Numbered from the stretch's first letter, positions 1 through 13,448 are shown. The stretch is 64,000 nucleotides of DNA from Ancylostoma caninum (GCA_037903475.1 JBAJFG010000336.1:434001-498000), one strand, 5' to 3'. The notes: generated by a model not told the origin, from the sequence alone. Numbers and translations are program-made.

Positions 1-2578
1 TATGTGAAGCCATTAGTAGGTTTACGAGGTGTCAGTTTGATGGAGAACGACTATGGGTCTCATTCATCTTCGTTAACATTAGGTGTTTAGTGTCGAGAAG
101 TGGCTGAAAGAACTGGGATGGCCGTACTTTTCGAAAAGAATTGTCGCTTTTGGAGAAAAATTGCTAAAATTTGCCTCTAAATGGCGTTTCATTAGGGGAT
201 GAAAAATTCTCTTCGAGAATTTTGGCACTCTACAGTCCATCTGTCATGATATTTTCATGATATGTTTGGAAACACCTTGGAAATTGATAGCTAGTGTCAC
301 ATTAAATGACACAGGCCTTGACCAGTAGAAAGTGCCTGTGGGTGCTTCGCCACCTCAAACGAGGGGATTGCCGTATAACCTTCTCATTCTGAAGTGCCGA
401 GACATCGCCTCCAGAAATGTAGCTGCTCTAAGGTCACATCGCCATCCGACTAGCCTTCTTTTCTTTTGTTTGTGCATCGTTTCTCATTAATTACAAAATT
501 ACATAGAGTACAGAAAAATGCTTTGAAACATTGATAAACTCAAGGTCTAAAGTGTTTTCCTAATTCTTTGTTTTCATCGGAGATACACTTTATTCTTTTT
601 TCCAATTTTCATAGGAATAAGGAATTCATTAATTTCGAATCATTTCCGCGATCCAACCAACTATGATACTATGAGCTCTCAATAAAACGCTCAAGTGCGT
701 TCAATGTGAAACTACGCACAATAACTGTATTGCTGACGCTTTTTGTGTTATTTCTTGGCAGTTTTATTACAGCATGGGCCGAAATTGTCTTGGTTCTTGA
801 CAATACGCACTCGAATTGGTGGCAGCTCGCTGCATTTTGCTTGTAAGCATAGGCAAGGAATGTTTTGGGAGACGAAAAACGTGAAATTTTGAGATTAGAG
901 CCGAAAAGTTTGTGGACATGTAGGTATCCTAAAGCTGATAATAACCGCGCACAAATCGGCAATTTTTATTCTGTTTCGAAGGAATTATTTGAATTCTTTT
1001 ACTCTAACAAAGTCGCAGAAAAGTGAGATCTAGGTCTTAGTAACGAAGAAAAATACGTGATAGAGTAGGTGGCGGCCAAAGCTTCCCCGTTCGCTAGGAG
1101 GCTTAAAACTTACTCTGAATCGCTATGTGCATAAGTGAGCTTCTACTGCAAGTGCTGCGATTTTGTGCTTTTCCGAAAAAGGTAGATCCTTTGATAAAAT
1201 TCCAAAAAGTATGTACGAACACTAAGGTGTTTTAGCACATTCATTTACACGCAGGGATTTGTGCTGTTTATAAACCCACTCATCTCCTTGCTTGAATCTC
1301 CTTTTGTACAGAGAACAAAATTGGGCCGGCGCCCATTGCCAGTTGGCTGCAGACCGCACAGTGTGTACATATGTATCTATTACATGGTAAACCATGCATA
1401 AAACTGCAAAAGAGAAAACAGCGAGGTAAAACATGATCATGTGAAGCCAGTAACAACAACCTGAATACGAAATAACATCACGACTTCAAATACGAGTTCA
1501 GCACTCTCTCAAATGATGTGAGTTTAGAAGGAATGGGCTGTTTTTTGCTGAGTCTTTCGTGATCTGTACCTGCTCTATAAGCAAAAAACCGTCTTCTTAC
1601 ATTTTTCCTTGGCCTCGAAGTTACCAGTTCATTGGCTTTTCCTCTAGTATTGGATGCCCTAATTTCGGACATACAACTGGGAATGAGAATAATCGATCCG
1701 TGCAGAACCTTGTACACTAGGATAAGTCGTGTTTACGTCTCCTGTAACTCAGGGAATTCCTCACCTCACTGCGAGGTATAGCATATCATAGAGGAAGCCA
1801 AGTACACTAATCATTAGTTTACGCATAAAGTTATTCTGAACCTTTTCTAACTCTAAAATACTCTTGCGGTTAGAGGGATTGAACACTACAGTACCATACT
1901 CAAGAATAGGACGTATATAGTTTTGTAGACTTAGAGTAAAACTGAAGGATTTCTGGTAGAGAGCCCTCTAAAGAAACTGTATAGTACCCTATTTGCCTTT
2001 AATTTAATTTAATCAGATGTAAAGTATCCAAATGTAGCATTGAATTGTCTTTAGTTTTTTTTTTGATTTTCCTGGTTCAATCATCCCTGGTTTGGTTATA
2101 TGCTTTCAAACCTGCTTGCATGACAGAAAATGCTAAAATGCTTCGCCATTTTTAATGCTCGAGTCAGAAACTGAGGTTTCGAGAAAGGCTGAATCTCTTT
2201 TGGTTCCTCTCTATGCTTTACGTGAAGTATAGCACCTAGCAACACTGACTGCTAGAACAGCAAAAAAAAAATTAAACAATCTGGCAAGCAGATAATAATT
2301 GTGTTTGGTTGCGGGAAAATTCTCAAGAGCGTATGGATAGTCTTGTTGAGCTGATTAGTCTTGCCTATATCTTCGTCGGAACTATAATATTAGCCATCTT
2401 GCGCGTCATTATTGTTAGATGAAAAATCATATGTGGCAGGTGTTACGATTTTTTTCTGTGAATGGTTCTTGAACAACTATGTTAATAGTAGTTGTTGAAA
2501 GAACCGTGGAAAGAGTTATTTGTGCAGTTACGTCAGTTTCAATCGTTTTTTTTTATTTTTGAATCTTGGAAATTTCAG
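1..2578. other. Upstream flank or intron of the Ras-like gene; no gene seen
   Basis: I see no coding exon here. The P-loop exon of the downstream Ras-like GTPase should lie 5' of 2579, but no Gly-x4-Gly-Lys-Ser coding stretch was found on the + strand, so that exon is probably left of the window. The stretch is AT-rich with short open frames only. Confidence 0.5.
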
Positions 2579-5000
2579 AAACAATTCCTGGATTACTATG
2601 ATCCAACGATTGAGGACCAATATATTCAACACTGTGAAGTGGACGGAAATTGGGTAATTATGGACGGTAAGATTTTAGTGGTGTTTGCTTGAGCACGTAT
2701 TTATTGGCTTAATTATTCTTTTTCCTACTTGCTTGACTACTTATGTATCTATTACTTTCTACTAGTTTATTTATTTGAACGTTGTCAAAGGCTGAAGTTG
2801 TACAAGTACTCAGGTCATATTTCTTTTATGAAGTCTTAAATGTGCGGTATATGTAAGCAGCTCATCATGCAGTTCTTTCATTATAGTGCTTGATACTGCC
2901 GGACAAGAAGAATTCTCTGCGATGCGAGAGCAATACATGCGAAATGGTCGAGGATTCCTGCTGGTGTTCTCAGTAACAGAGCGAAAAAGCCTTGATGAAG
3001 CCGTGAAATTGTACCGACAGGTGCTGCGCGTCAAGGACAGGACCGAGTATCCTGTACTGCTGGTCGCTAACAAGGTAATCAATAAACAAATCATAAATTA
3101 CTAAAAAATAAAGAAACAATTGGAAAATGGCTCAACTTCCGTTTCGAACTTTACCGTTATACGGAAGCTGAGCTGAAAGCGTAGGACTTCCCCCAGTACT
3201 TATCACTAAGAGAGCGGAAGTCCTAAGCTTCAAACTAAAATATGAATCGAAAAACTCACCAACTCGACTGCATCCTTGTCCTTTCCGTCTGCCGGGTGGG
3301 GGACTAGGAATATAGGCTAGGAATAGAAGGAATAGAAATACTCTCAAACTTGGGTAATTAAACCATTAAGCTGGTTGAGTAGGTACAGCCAAGTTTCAGG
3401 TTACAAATTAAACGATGAACGGTTGATTAAGCTTTCGAAGCAGTTATAAAAGGTCGACACCCGCACGACCTCTCCTCTCTCACCCGTAAAAAATCCTACC
3501 TTCCATCTCTTCAGCAGACACATTCATACCGCTTTTGGTGTACAAATTTGCACTAAAAATTTGGGAAACCGAAGTTTGGCGTGAAGTTGGAAGAGAAATT
3601 CGGGTATTATTGGGTTGGGCAATAAGTTCGTGCGGTTTTTTTTTCAACTCGAATTCTTACAAGGATTCGATCTAAGTCCGATAGCTTGTCATAGGTTATC
3701 TTGTAGCTCTAGACTTGCTCTTTACAAATATCATAACCAATGTCCCCATTTCCCGCTACTTCTCATTTTCTGTCGCATGAAATGTGACCCTCCAGTTCGA
3801 CAAGAGCGTACATCTCCGAGGCCTCCAGCAGTTCCGTAGAATAGTGGAACAAATGCAGCTCAAGCTGTTGGAGATGTGAACAGCGTCTAAGTGGAAGCCA
3901 TAGCTGTAGATGGGACAGCGCAGAAGTGGATGTCTGCTCTATACTTTTTACCGAATAAAAGTCGAATAATTTCGTTACTTCAATTAATAATTCAGGAAAC
4001 AATTTAAACATCCAGGAATTCGAGAATGAGGAAGCTCTGAACTTCTTCTCTTCCATACAGTACTTTATTGGCCTCCAATGTTGAAACAATTGAATTTTCC
4101 ATTTATTCGAAGTATTCGATATTCGAAAGCAAAAATATTTGATTTCAAATAAATAGAGAAATCAAGTGTTCCACCACTGGAGACCAATTCAGTGCTGTAT
4201 GAGGGAGAAGAAGAGCTTTAGGGCTTTCTCGTTCTCGAATGTCTGGACATTTAAATTGTTTCCTGAACTGGTAATTGAAGGAACAGAATTATTCGATTTT
4301 TATTCGGTCCAATGTATAGTCTGCTCCAGAGAGGGCGATTTTGGGCTGGAGGATGCACCATGTTCTGTACGCACAGTTCCTAGAGTTATGAAACGATTTT
4401 TCGCAAACACTTGTTCTAGATGTGAAGAAGAAGTACTGCGAATATTAATTTTCAAAAAAAAAACCTAGGTTCAACTGGCTGGTCCACTTCATGAGAGTAC
4501 ACTGAATGCTCAGAAAAACCGCACGAACTTATTGCCCAACCTAATACTTTTGAGAAATCCTTGTGAAGTGACCTCCAATTAGTTCGATAATCTTTTTTTT
4601 TGGGACATTACAGATCGATCTCACTAATCAACGTGTTGTGACAGAAGCTGAAGGACGGAGTGTTGCTGCAAACTTGAAACTACCGTATATCGAAACTTCG
4701 GCTAAGGTACTGGTCATCTTTAGGCCTTTAGGCCCGTCATAACCACGATCACATCTGGTTACAGGACCCTCCCGTCAATGTAGACGCCGCTTTTCACGAG
4801 CTAGTGCGAATCGTGAAGAGTTTCCCCTCGGATGAAGATGAGGAAGAGGTCTGTTCCCTGTCCAAATTCAACAATTGAGTGTTTTAGTTCTTCTTAATTT
4901 TTTTAAAATTTATATTGGTTTCCAGAACAGCAATGGTGTCTCGCCAAATCGAACAAAAGCAAAGAAGAAGAAGGTTAAGCAGAAGTGTGTTATAATGTGA
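2579..5000 (+). CDS. ras-2: M-Ras/R-Ras type small GTPase, 5' part missing
   Basis: Five exons join in frame: 2579-2666, 2887-3074, 4614-4706, 4765-4848 and 4926-5000, giving 175 residues to the stop. This is a membrane-anchored signalling GTPase that cycles between GTP and GDP. Visible Ras motifs are the effector loop DYYDPTIED, the G3 box DTAGQEEF, the NKID box split by the third intron, and ETSAK. The ETSAKDPPVNVD run and the lysine-rich tail resemble M-Ras more than K-Ras or Rap. The protein ends in a polybasic stretch and the CAAX box CVIM, whose final Met suggests farnesylation. The P-loop exon is not in the window. Orthology to C. elegans ras-2 is inferred from family knowledge; an R-Ras (ras-1) relative is the alternative. 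All splice sites are GT/AG with matching phases. Confidence 0.9.
3610..4544. mobile_element. Mariner-derived element with TA target duplication, in a Ras-gene intron
   Basis: The ends are inverted repeats of about 30 bp. The left end starts TTGGGTTGGGCAATAAG and the right end reads the same in reverse complement with one change. TA flanks both sides (3608-3609, 4545-4546). Inside, roughly 3960-4089 and 4166-4300 are diverged inverted copies of one segment, and 4320-4400 keeps a GDFGLED-like stretch typical of mariner transposase. No intact transposase remains. Confidence 0.85.
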
Positions 5001-8000
5001 TACATTAGCCTTATTCTCATACCTGGAGAACCCGTTCTCTCACTCGTTTCCCTTGTTTTTGATGTCCTCCTCTGGCACTAGGCAATGTTTACGTAATTTT
5101 TCAAATTATTTATGCTCCCCTGGTTTCGGATAGCTTCTTATCTTTCTCAGTGGTCAAGGTTTTGAAACTAAAGCGTTTAATGCTGAGTCAGGACCGTGGA
5201 CTATCGTTCACTTCTTGCTGAACTCAAAATTTTTTCCAGAAAAACTTCTCGCGCTGATCCTGAGTGGGCATATTTTGCAAGTTCGAAGTGGACAAGTACC
5301 CTGGCCGAAATTTGGTCTATGTTGTGCGGAGAACTCGTACACTTTCAACGAATGTGCTGGCCACAACCTCCAAGGGATATCCGGGAATTTATCATGATAT
5401 TCCACTTATCATGATTATTTCTCAACATTTTGCAATGTGCACGGGCTTGGTCGGTTGAAATGTATGCGGAAAACTCGTCCATTTCCAGCAACTCGTCCAT
5501 CAGTTCCATTTCTGGAAATCTCGGACTTCATTTCCGGCAATTTTTCCGTAGTGATCTGTAATTTTGGGAAATTCCTGTTTGTTTGCTTCATATCTACTGT
5601 CCCCCCCCCCCAAATGGGAGGTCCAATCGATCACTTATTGGATTCCGTTTGAGGCAGTCACCCCGCCCACTGTGGCAAAGACCACGCCCCCTTTGGAGCG
5701 GAGAATGGATTCGCACGGGTAAGTACACTCCGACTATTGAAATTCGTGAGCAGGGCATTTCTGTACGAGTTTTCATGAGTAAGAGTTATTATGAGGGGTG
5801 CAGCAGCGAGCGTGCAAAACCGTGCCAAAAAAAGGGCGTGGCATAGCTCTGTGACTGGTCAGTCCTTACGATAAGCCAATCACAGAGCTCAGTCACGCCA
5901 GCCGTTTTTGGTACAACGCTCCATACCTTGCTCAGTTTTTCGCGTGTAACTCGTATGAAATAAGCGAGAACATATGATCTTAGTGATTCCTCCTTTACAA
6001 TTTAGCCTTATAAAGGGTGAAACTTTCCGCTAGCAGAAATTTAATTGGATTCCAGACCTTGACTACATTTCATCTTCTCTTACATTCATTTCTTTTCCTT
6101 TTTTTTCCTACCCTGATGCACTGTTAAGAAGTTTGGTGTTGTTTTTTCTTCCGTATTTTCCATTTGTTTACGTTTCCTTCACATCTGTTTACTCTTCTTC
6201 ACAGAGATTTCCTTGTACTATTTATTGGAAGCATTTCTCTCTGTGTATGTGTGCGTGCTGTGTAGATACGCCTTTTATGTGTCCCATTGAGCGTTGTGAT
6301 ACACTGTGAATTTCCACGGACGGTGCTAATTACACTACTTTTGCCATTTCGCCGAGTTCAGCGCATTTTCCACCCGTACTGTGTATCTGTATGGCCACTT
6401 GCCTCTCAATACGGCCAAAGTGACCTCTTTTGCCCAGTATTGTAATCAGTTAAAATCTCATCACTTCATTATGTGCCTAACATTCTCTCCCGTGCGATTC
6501 CTCATACATATTTTGACTGGATTGTTTTATTATTCTTTATAGCGTTGAAGAAATCTAATTTATTTCATTGCACTTTTTATTGCAAGTTGAACGATTCGAT
6601 TGCTTTCATAAATTCTTGTAAACTTTTTTTTTTGAGTGGGAAACAGAAAAGTATTAAAGAGATTGTGGAGGACCGCCTGCCATGGTTATAAGGCCCGAGA
6701 TTTGGTGCGAATACGCCAAAATTAGATTGCTTATCACAACGAATCAACACCCCTTAATTGTACAATTGAAACATCCCTTAGAACTTCAAGACTGGAAGTT
6801 TGTACGCCTAACAGGTCCCAGTTCTCTACCCAAGAACTGAAAAGAGAACCAGAAATGACCCTAACAGACATTTTTGCCTATTTTTGCACAGGAAGTTATG
6901 TCTGCTTCCTCATAAATCCTATGGTATTTTCAGCATGCATTCGCGCAGATCTCTTGTTATAATATTCATTTAATGACAAAAATGGATTTTACTCCCATAA
7001 AATTGTTTAATCCTCGGAGCAAATCATCTGAGGAGAAGGCACAACCGCGCCATAGCCAGTGCCTACTTCGATTTCTTCACATCTGTTCTTTCCGGTGATA
7101 GGAGAATTTAAAATATATGGAGGTAGATTCAGTTCACAGGTGAGTGAAAAATACCATGATGGAAACAGAATTGCGGGTTTTGATCTACGGGCTCACATGC
7201 GGGGGGAGCACCAACTTGTTATTAGTAGCGGCTCAACTCTAACGCCAGGTGGTCCGCTGAAATCGCGGCTTACGGCTACGAATGTGAGCATGATGCTGGT
7301 CTACTTCCTTACGCTTGTATCTGATCCTATCTTTTTGTTAACTTGATATCTTGTAGCATGATGAGGTGTTTGAGGGGGTAGCTTACATACGACTTTGACT
7401 TTCCAGGCTCTGACGAAGGCGACAACGCCGAAACGATAGCCGAAATAAAGTTAGGTAACAATCTTGGCCGACTGCCCAAGCTAATCCTATTGACGAATGT
7501 TGGGAGGTTTTGAGATTTTGTGTACTAATACTCGAGAGATGTAGTTTTTTTTTGGAAATGCTTACTCTAGGTAAGTAGGACACCACCTGCGCTACAGGTA
7601 ATCCCGAAGCGGCCCATATCTGTACATAGCACCGGTGGCACACTGTGATGCATGTCGTGAATGCACTGATCTGAAAATAAATACGAACTCACACACTCGT
7701 GGTTTCTGCAAACCCTCTGACAATATAAATTTTTTATTATTCAAGTGAATATACGTCGTTTTAAAATCAGCATATAGAAGTGATTCCGAGTCCTCGATAA
7801 TTATCAGACAAAGAATAGCAGTATCGGCGACAAATCGCACCTCGTCTTCGATAATCAATTAGTAGTGGACATGAGAACATGCGTTTGTCCACTGATGGTC
7901 AATCATTTTTGCACATCTGAAAACGAAGCCGCGCCGCACTACGTAAGCGAAGCGACAGAATAGGTGCGCGCTGTACTTGTTGCTTATTGCAGGGATTGCC

Positions 8001-8247
8001 GCTTTTATATACAAAAATGTAAATGTATGTAAGAAAGCCTAAAGCCTACGCATAAAAAAATTGAGCTGTTCAAGAAACTACAAACATTCCGCCAACGCAC
8101 GGCAACAGAACTTCCATCTGGTCTGCCGCGCCGCGCAGGTGTTGCGGAACAGCTTCGCTTTCAGGTGTGCATTAATTATCACAATCATTGGCCATCATTA
8201 TACATGTGCCACATATCTGCTGCATACACAGCTGTACCCGGAAATCA
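5001..8247. other. Intergenic, no gene recognised; one small palindromic element
   Basis: About 3.2 kb between the Ras-like gene and gene A. A short inverted repeat sits at about 5824-5915; its arms carry AGCTCTGTGA and TCACAGAGCT beside a GCGTGGC/GTCACGCC pair, which looks like a small MITE. A C-run lies at 5601-5610. Parts of 7730-7860 and 7918-8110 recur at 12130-12240 and 13142-13310, marking the left flank of the tandem duplication that made genes A and B. Confidence 0.6.
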
Positions 8248-11200
8248 CTACGGATGTCTACATTCGTCGTATTGGTAGGACGCGGCACCACTGCATACGC
8301 AGTACCAATACTGCCGGGACCCGGACATTCCCATGTATTGTTGTGCTGAAATTGGAGAAAGGGATCAGAGGCTCCGTCCATCATCGCTAGTGCTGCGATT
8401 AAATCAATAAGGCCTAAGGCCAAAAAATTAATCAATTAAAAATCAAATCAATTAAGATCTTGGCCAATCGCCTACCTTCACATGCGTATGCTGCCCTCTG
8501 GTAGTACAAGGGCTGATAGTAAGAGGAATATGACGGTCGGTAGTAAGAAGAGTAATATGGCTGATAATATGGCTGTCGGAATCCGATTAGACCTAGAAGG
8601 ATCTAGCGGCGAAAGTACAGATATTCTATTATGTTAGGTTGGCGAGGAAGTAATGTCTGAGATTTTCATCTTTTTGTTTTTATTGTAACTTTATTTCACA
8701 ACATACTCAATCAGCAATATAATCATCTTTGTTAGCTATGACAATGCTCCGCCTATCGAGCAAGATACTGATTCCCCCTTCCCAGAAATGCGGGGTGTGA
8801 GAGTCAAAGAACTCAGCAACCGCCGTCTTGCCATCATCGAATCTAGCAAAGGATTTCTTGGAAAGGAAAGCCTCAAGAGAACGGAACAAATAGTAATCAG
8901 ATGGGGATAGGTCAGAGTAGGGTGGGTGAGGTATGGTGTCCCAGCCCAGCAGGACTAGTTTGGACTGCGCCTGGATGGCAATGCGAGGTCGAGCGCTGTC
9001 ATGGAGGAGATGCACTAAAGCCGTTCTGTGCCGCTTATTTTGGAGGACATGAGCTAGTTCGTGGAACTGATTGATGTATATGGTAGCGGTGACCGTCCTT
9101 CCTTGTGAGGGCAGCTCGCAGTACAACATTCCTTTGCGATACTAGAAGCAGCAAAGGTGGGATCGCGTAGAGAAATCAAGTCTCATCTCCTCTAACCAGA
9201 TCTTCCAGGAATTCCTTGTGGCGTGGGCCGAGCGTGAGAGACTGACAGATGATCAGGCAGCTCATCATGGCACGCTCGGTCAATTGATGAGGGACCATCT
9301 TGCTAAAAGTTCCAGGTAGCCAAGCTCATGGAGGTGGTTTTCTACAGTCTATTCAAGCTTGTCCGCCAGTTTGTGTAAACCCACTCCTTGATAGCCGTGA
9401 CCAGAGATGAGTTATCGAGTGACTGTGGTCGACCAAAATGAGGTTGATCTTTGAGGTCCTTTTCTCCCTTCAAGGAATGAAAGAATCAACGGCGTACTTT
9501 GCGTTCGTTGGCGAGGGTCTTCTTGAATACAGCGTCAATGTGAATCCTTCCCGATTTGAGGCATAATTGAAGCGGTGGTCCTGTCACTTATGTTATAAAC
9601 CATTGATATGATAGCTTCGAGAATCTTCTCCAACATTATGTAAGCCAGACCCCGTCTCCGTTGCTCTTTGAAACGAAAGTAGGCTTTGAAAATTTTCGTA
9701 CATTACTTCCTTGCCAACCTAATATGAAACTTCCAGCAAACTGATCAAACGTTAGCCCGCAGCACAATACAATTAATCGACTCACCTCCGAGAATAGATA
9801 GAAGCCCACCGCCTCTTCCATATCCATATCCGCCACCATACCCACTGCTTGATCCTAGAGTTTTTGATGGATTTTCACGAAACATATAATATCTAGAGAT
9901 GACAAGAAAGTTCAGTGTGCCCTACTTACCAAAGATGTGGGAATCAGATCCAGAGCTGAAATGAAGACGATTGATGTTCTCGAATTGCAATAGAAAGTAG
10001 TAAAATTTCTAAGAAATTATTGTCTGCAGTTACGAGATGGAGCAAGTAATATATTTGGTAATATCTTAAACTGTGAAAAGTAAATTTCCGGAAAAGGTTG
10101 GGAGGGAGTGGCGGGCGGAAAAAAGATGGAGCACCTCCTACCTAACACTTACTATTGCCATTCATTGGTCGAAATTACACTGTACTATTTCTTTCTGCTT
10201 TTCGCAAAGCGAAACAGGGCTAGCTTCACAAGGTGACTCTGAACCAACAGGTGCGCGGCACCATCGAGGGTTTGTCTATGATATGCCGGCTTACCCATGA
10301 TCATGATCGTGGTGGTGGTAATGATCACCGTGATCATGTCCACCGTGATCATGTCCATCGTGACCATGTCCATGTCCACCGTGACCTAAATGTACTGTAT
10401 TTGACAGATAGTTTTAATTGGTGACTGTGCAGTATGTACCTACTTACATACATAAGATCTGTCACTGAAAAGCTAAAAGCTGCCTCACCTCCTCCGCCTC
10501 TTCCGCCTCCACGTCCACCTCTTGCTGCAACAAATCCTGAAAAAGAATTCGATGATCCTCGGTAAGAAGTAAGTAATAAAAAGTTCATTGTGATTCTTAT
10601 GATTATGTTTCTCGAATACTTCATATCACAAGGAAAAGAGAAAAAATTAACGATTCATGAGATATTTTTAGCAAAGGGACGTTACAAAATAGAGAGCTAG
10701 CTCATTAAATCCTTGTACTAGAAATTGTGTCACTCTAGCACAGACAAAAAGGATTTTTTGACATTTTCGCAAGGAAGGTTGTCTAGAAGAGAGCTAACGT
10801 TGAGTTGCATCCGTCAAAAGTGGCAAATCTGTGGGAGATCGATAGCTTATCTCGTGAACTGTAGCTCTCCCAACATCGAGATTCCCACATGTCAGATCAA
10901 AATCCTGGAGTTTGAGCCGGAGTAAGGTTTAAACGGTGAGTCTACAGCAACACCACTCATCGGGTGTGGAGTGCCAAGGAAGGAGTTTTTGTAAGGATAC
11001 AGATATTCGTTGAGTGTCACTAGATCCTTTGCAATAGCATGTTCTTAGATGCAACCTCATCAAAAAATGGGAATCGTCGTTTGAACTTGCGCATTTTGGC
11101 CCCTATACGAGTGAAAACGAGAATGTTTGCCTCAACATGTCCTAAGGAACTCAATTCAAGCTCGTGTTTTAATTTAGCCATGCTTTTCCGTTCGTCTTGA

Positions 11201-11695
11201 TATGTTACACGATGCGGCATCGATCGATATATCGATTAGATGTAGGGTACTGGCAATCAAAAGGTCTAACCAAAAATGCGTAGAGAACTAGAAAGGCCTA
11301 GCCGAGACGAATTGAATCCTGGAAAAGAATCACCTTCGATTGGATCATTTCTGAAGGAGTTATGGCAAAGCGATGGCGAATGACAGTGACCTTGCAGAGC
11401 GAGCGTTGGTTTTTGATCAACACTATTGTAATGGTAAACACACACATGATTTTTGAAATGGCGCTTTTGGGAATTTTTGGAAACAATGTATACTTTTATT
11501 TGTTTTCCTGATGGTGTACGGAGCAGATCAATCGCATTTGATAAAACAAAAAAAATATATTTCTCAGAGAACCCTGGTTGATGAGTTACTATCTGCAGTT
11601 GGAAGGGCACAATTAGTCAACAAAAAGCAAAAAAAAAAACTCGGACCTTGTAGGATGACCATTGTCATGAAGACGACCACGTGCGACGAAAGCAT
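8248..11695 (-). CDS. Gene A: secreted Gly/His/Tyr-rich protein, 165 aa
   Basis: Seven exons on the minus strand join with perfect phase: 11647-11695, 10489-10536, 10295-10385, 9930-9955, 9786-9854, 8476-8592 and 8248-8345. The family is not recognised. Residues 1-20 look like a signal peptide (start MLSSHVVVF). Each later exon adds one module: a Gly/Arg-rich linker, a run of His with Gly and Asp, a short Ser/His link, a Tyr-Gly block ending GGGLLSILGG, a Gln-Pro-Tyr block, and a tail with four Cys ending DECRHP. The His block suggests metal binding and the Gly/Tyr blocks suggest a structural or adhesive role; both are inference. The exon-1 donor is the weak GTCCGA, shared with gene B. A mariner sits in the intron before exon 6. 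The exon-for-exon paralog at 13.4-16.8 kb supports the model. Confidence 0.85.
8634..9722 (-). mobile_element. Mariner-like element 1, in an intron of gene A
   Basis: The ends are inverted: TTAGGTTGGCGAGGAAGTAAT at the left, and its near-perfect complement ending CCTAA at the right. TATG follows on the right and precedes on the left, so the exact target duplication is unclear (TA expected). The length is about 1.09 kb, as expected for a mariner carrying a transposase on the minus strand. Confidence 0.85.
8707..9620 (-). pseudogene. Decayed mariner transposase (element 1)
   Basis: An open frame of 140 codons at 8707-9129 carries the C-terminal catalytic part. HDSARPR holds the second catalytic Asp, and the third lies in the PPYSDLSPSDYYLF block 34-35 residues on. 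Upstream, 9130-9620 still resembles transposase sequence but is broken by stops and frame changes, so no full-length enzyme can be made from this copy. Confidence 0.75.
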
Positions 11696-13448
11696 TTGAT
11701 TGTGTAGTGACCAACGAGAGTGTTTTCGCGGAGGAATTTACACTATAACTAGATGAACCCAGATACAGAACGCGCCCATCAACAACGCGTCGTTGGGTAA
11801 GTGACAGTGACATCATTTTGATCACGCTATCTGTTCTAGACAGCCAACAGCTCTCATAGATCCTGCTTATTCTCTAAACTTTCTCGAAGAAGTACGGCAG
11901 GATTAAATTAGTTCTAACGGCTTCGTCGTTGTCGATCCTCGTATATAACGAAACTGCACTGATGCTCACTGCATAACATACTCATAGCCCCCGCGCTACC
12001 GTGATTCGGAAGCAACTGCATCTGCAGGACCAGTGGCACTTTGTCATATACGTCTTATTTGCGCTAATATGAGGACGAGCGCGACTTCATACACCCGTCG
12101 TTTCTGCGAATTCATAACAGTGAAAATTTTTATTATTCAAGTGAATATACGTCGTTTCAAAATTGGCACATAGCAGTGATCCCGAGTCATTATTAATTAT
12201 CAGAAAAAGGTTGCATTTCATGGAACAATTTGTACCTCGTCTTCAGTTGTTTTCTTTACATGACATGGTATTGCACAGAAATGATCAATCAATAGTGAAA
12301 ATGGGAAAAGCACTTGTACAGGGATGGTCATTCGTTATTGCTCAGACAAATTGTCGGAAGGACCGCAGCAGAAAGAGATCGCGCTCGTGTGGTTAAGAAG
12401 CGAGAGACGCAGAGATAAAAATTTTCGGAAGGACCGCAGCAGAATGTTTTCTGCTGCGGTCCTTCCGAATCTCGCTGGAGTGGTTCGGAAAGACCGCAGC
12501 AGAATAGATTTGTGTGGGGAAAGATTCGGAAGGACCGCAGCAGGAAACCGGAAGAACCGCAGCAGAATGTTTTCTGCTGCGGTCCTTCCGGTTTTCTGCT
12601 GCGGTTCTTCCGAGTGCAGAAGGACCGCAGCAGAAAACCGGAAAGACCGCAGCAGAAAGGAGGAGAGAGAGTGAGCGTTATTATACCCTTCTCATGTACG
12701 GAGCTCAGTTCTGTTGCGACCAACAAAAATCAAGTGGTTCCGAACTTCAGATGGGAAATTGGCTTCATAGGTATATTGGACCGTAGAAAAAGTGACCCTC
12801 AGCGAGGTTGTCATTTTTGCGTGTGGTTACTGCCGCGTGGTCGTCCCACGGGAGTGGACTAGTTGTCAATGCAGTTCTGCGGGATTGGCGCGCACATCCC
12901 CGTATCCAGTCGGGAAGACCGCTGTAGCTATTCGGAAGTACCGCAGCAGCTATTCGGGAGGACCGCAGCAGCTATTCGGAAGGACCGCAGCAGCTATTCG
13001 GAAGGGCCGCAGCAGCTGTTCGGAAGGACCGCAGCAGCTATTCGGAAGAAATGCAGCAGGAAACCAGAAGGACCGCAGGTCACCTGTCGGTTCTTCCGGT
13101 TTTTTGCTGCGGTCCTTCCGAAAAATTGTCTGAGTGCACGTCTGAAAACGAAGCCGCGCCACAGTACCTAAGCGGTGCAGAAGACCACGTAGGTGTTATC
13201 GTTGTCGAGTATTACCGGAATTACCGCTTTCATACACAACAGGGTAAGTGTATAAAAAAATGCCCATACGTGCAGAGATTGAGCTGTGGAATCTACAAGC
13301 AATTCCGGCAACACCTGACCATCAGAGCACCAAACTGGTCTGCCGCGCCGCTTAGCTGCTGCGGGCGGCCTCGCCTTCAGGTGTGCAATAACGATTGACT
13401 ATCATTGCAAATGCGCTATCTGTATGTACAGCTCGCATATTGGGATCA
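11696..13448. other. Spacer between genes A and B
   Basis: This holds the upstream region of gene A and the duplicated 3' flank of gene B. Blocks at 12130-12240 and 13142-13310 repeat the left flank of gene A. The roughly 870 bp between them has no counterpart at gene A and is filled by the 22 bp repeat element annotated separately. No gene seen. Confidence 0.6.
12354..13121. repeat. Dispersed element built from CGGAAGGACCGCAGCAG repeats
   Basis: The unit CGGAAGGACCGCAGCAG occurs many times in both orientations. From 12354 to 12660 the copies alternate as direct and inverted pairs, with hairpins at 12425-12468 and 12549-12612. From 12911 to about 13060 the copies form a clean 22 bp tandem array (unit plus CTATT). 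A non-repeat core of about 240 bp lies between. A diverged inverted copy of the whole, core included, lies at 49085-49540. Long open frames through the array are by-products of the repeat and not genes. Confidence 0.8.

Noticed and set aside
12324..12862. Overlapping open frames of 90-132 codons through the GGACCGCAGCAG arrays on both strands
   Set aside because: The repeat unit has no stop in several frames, so long frames arise automatically. They lack splice context and show only repeated KDRSR/EGPQQ peptides.
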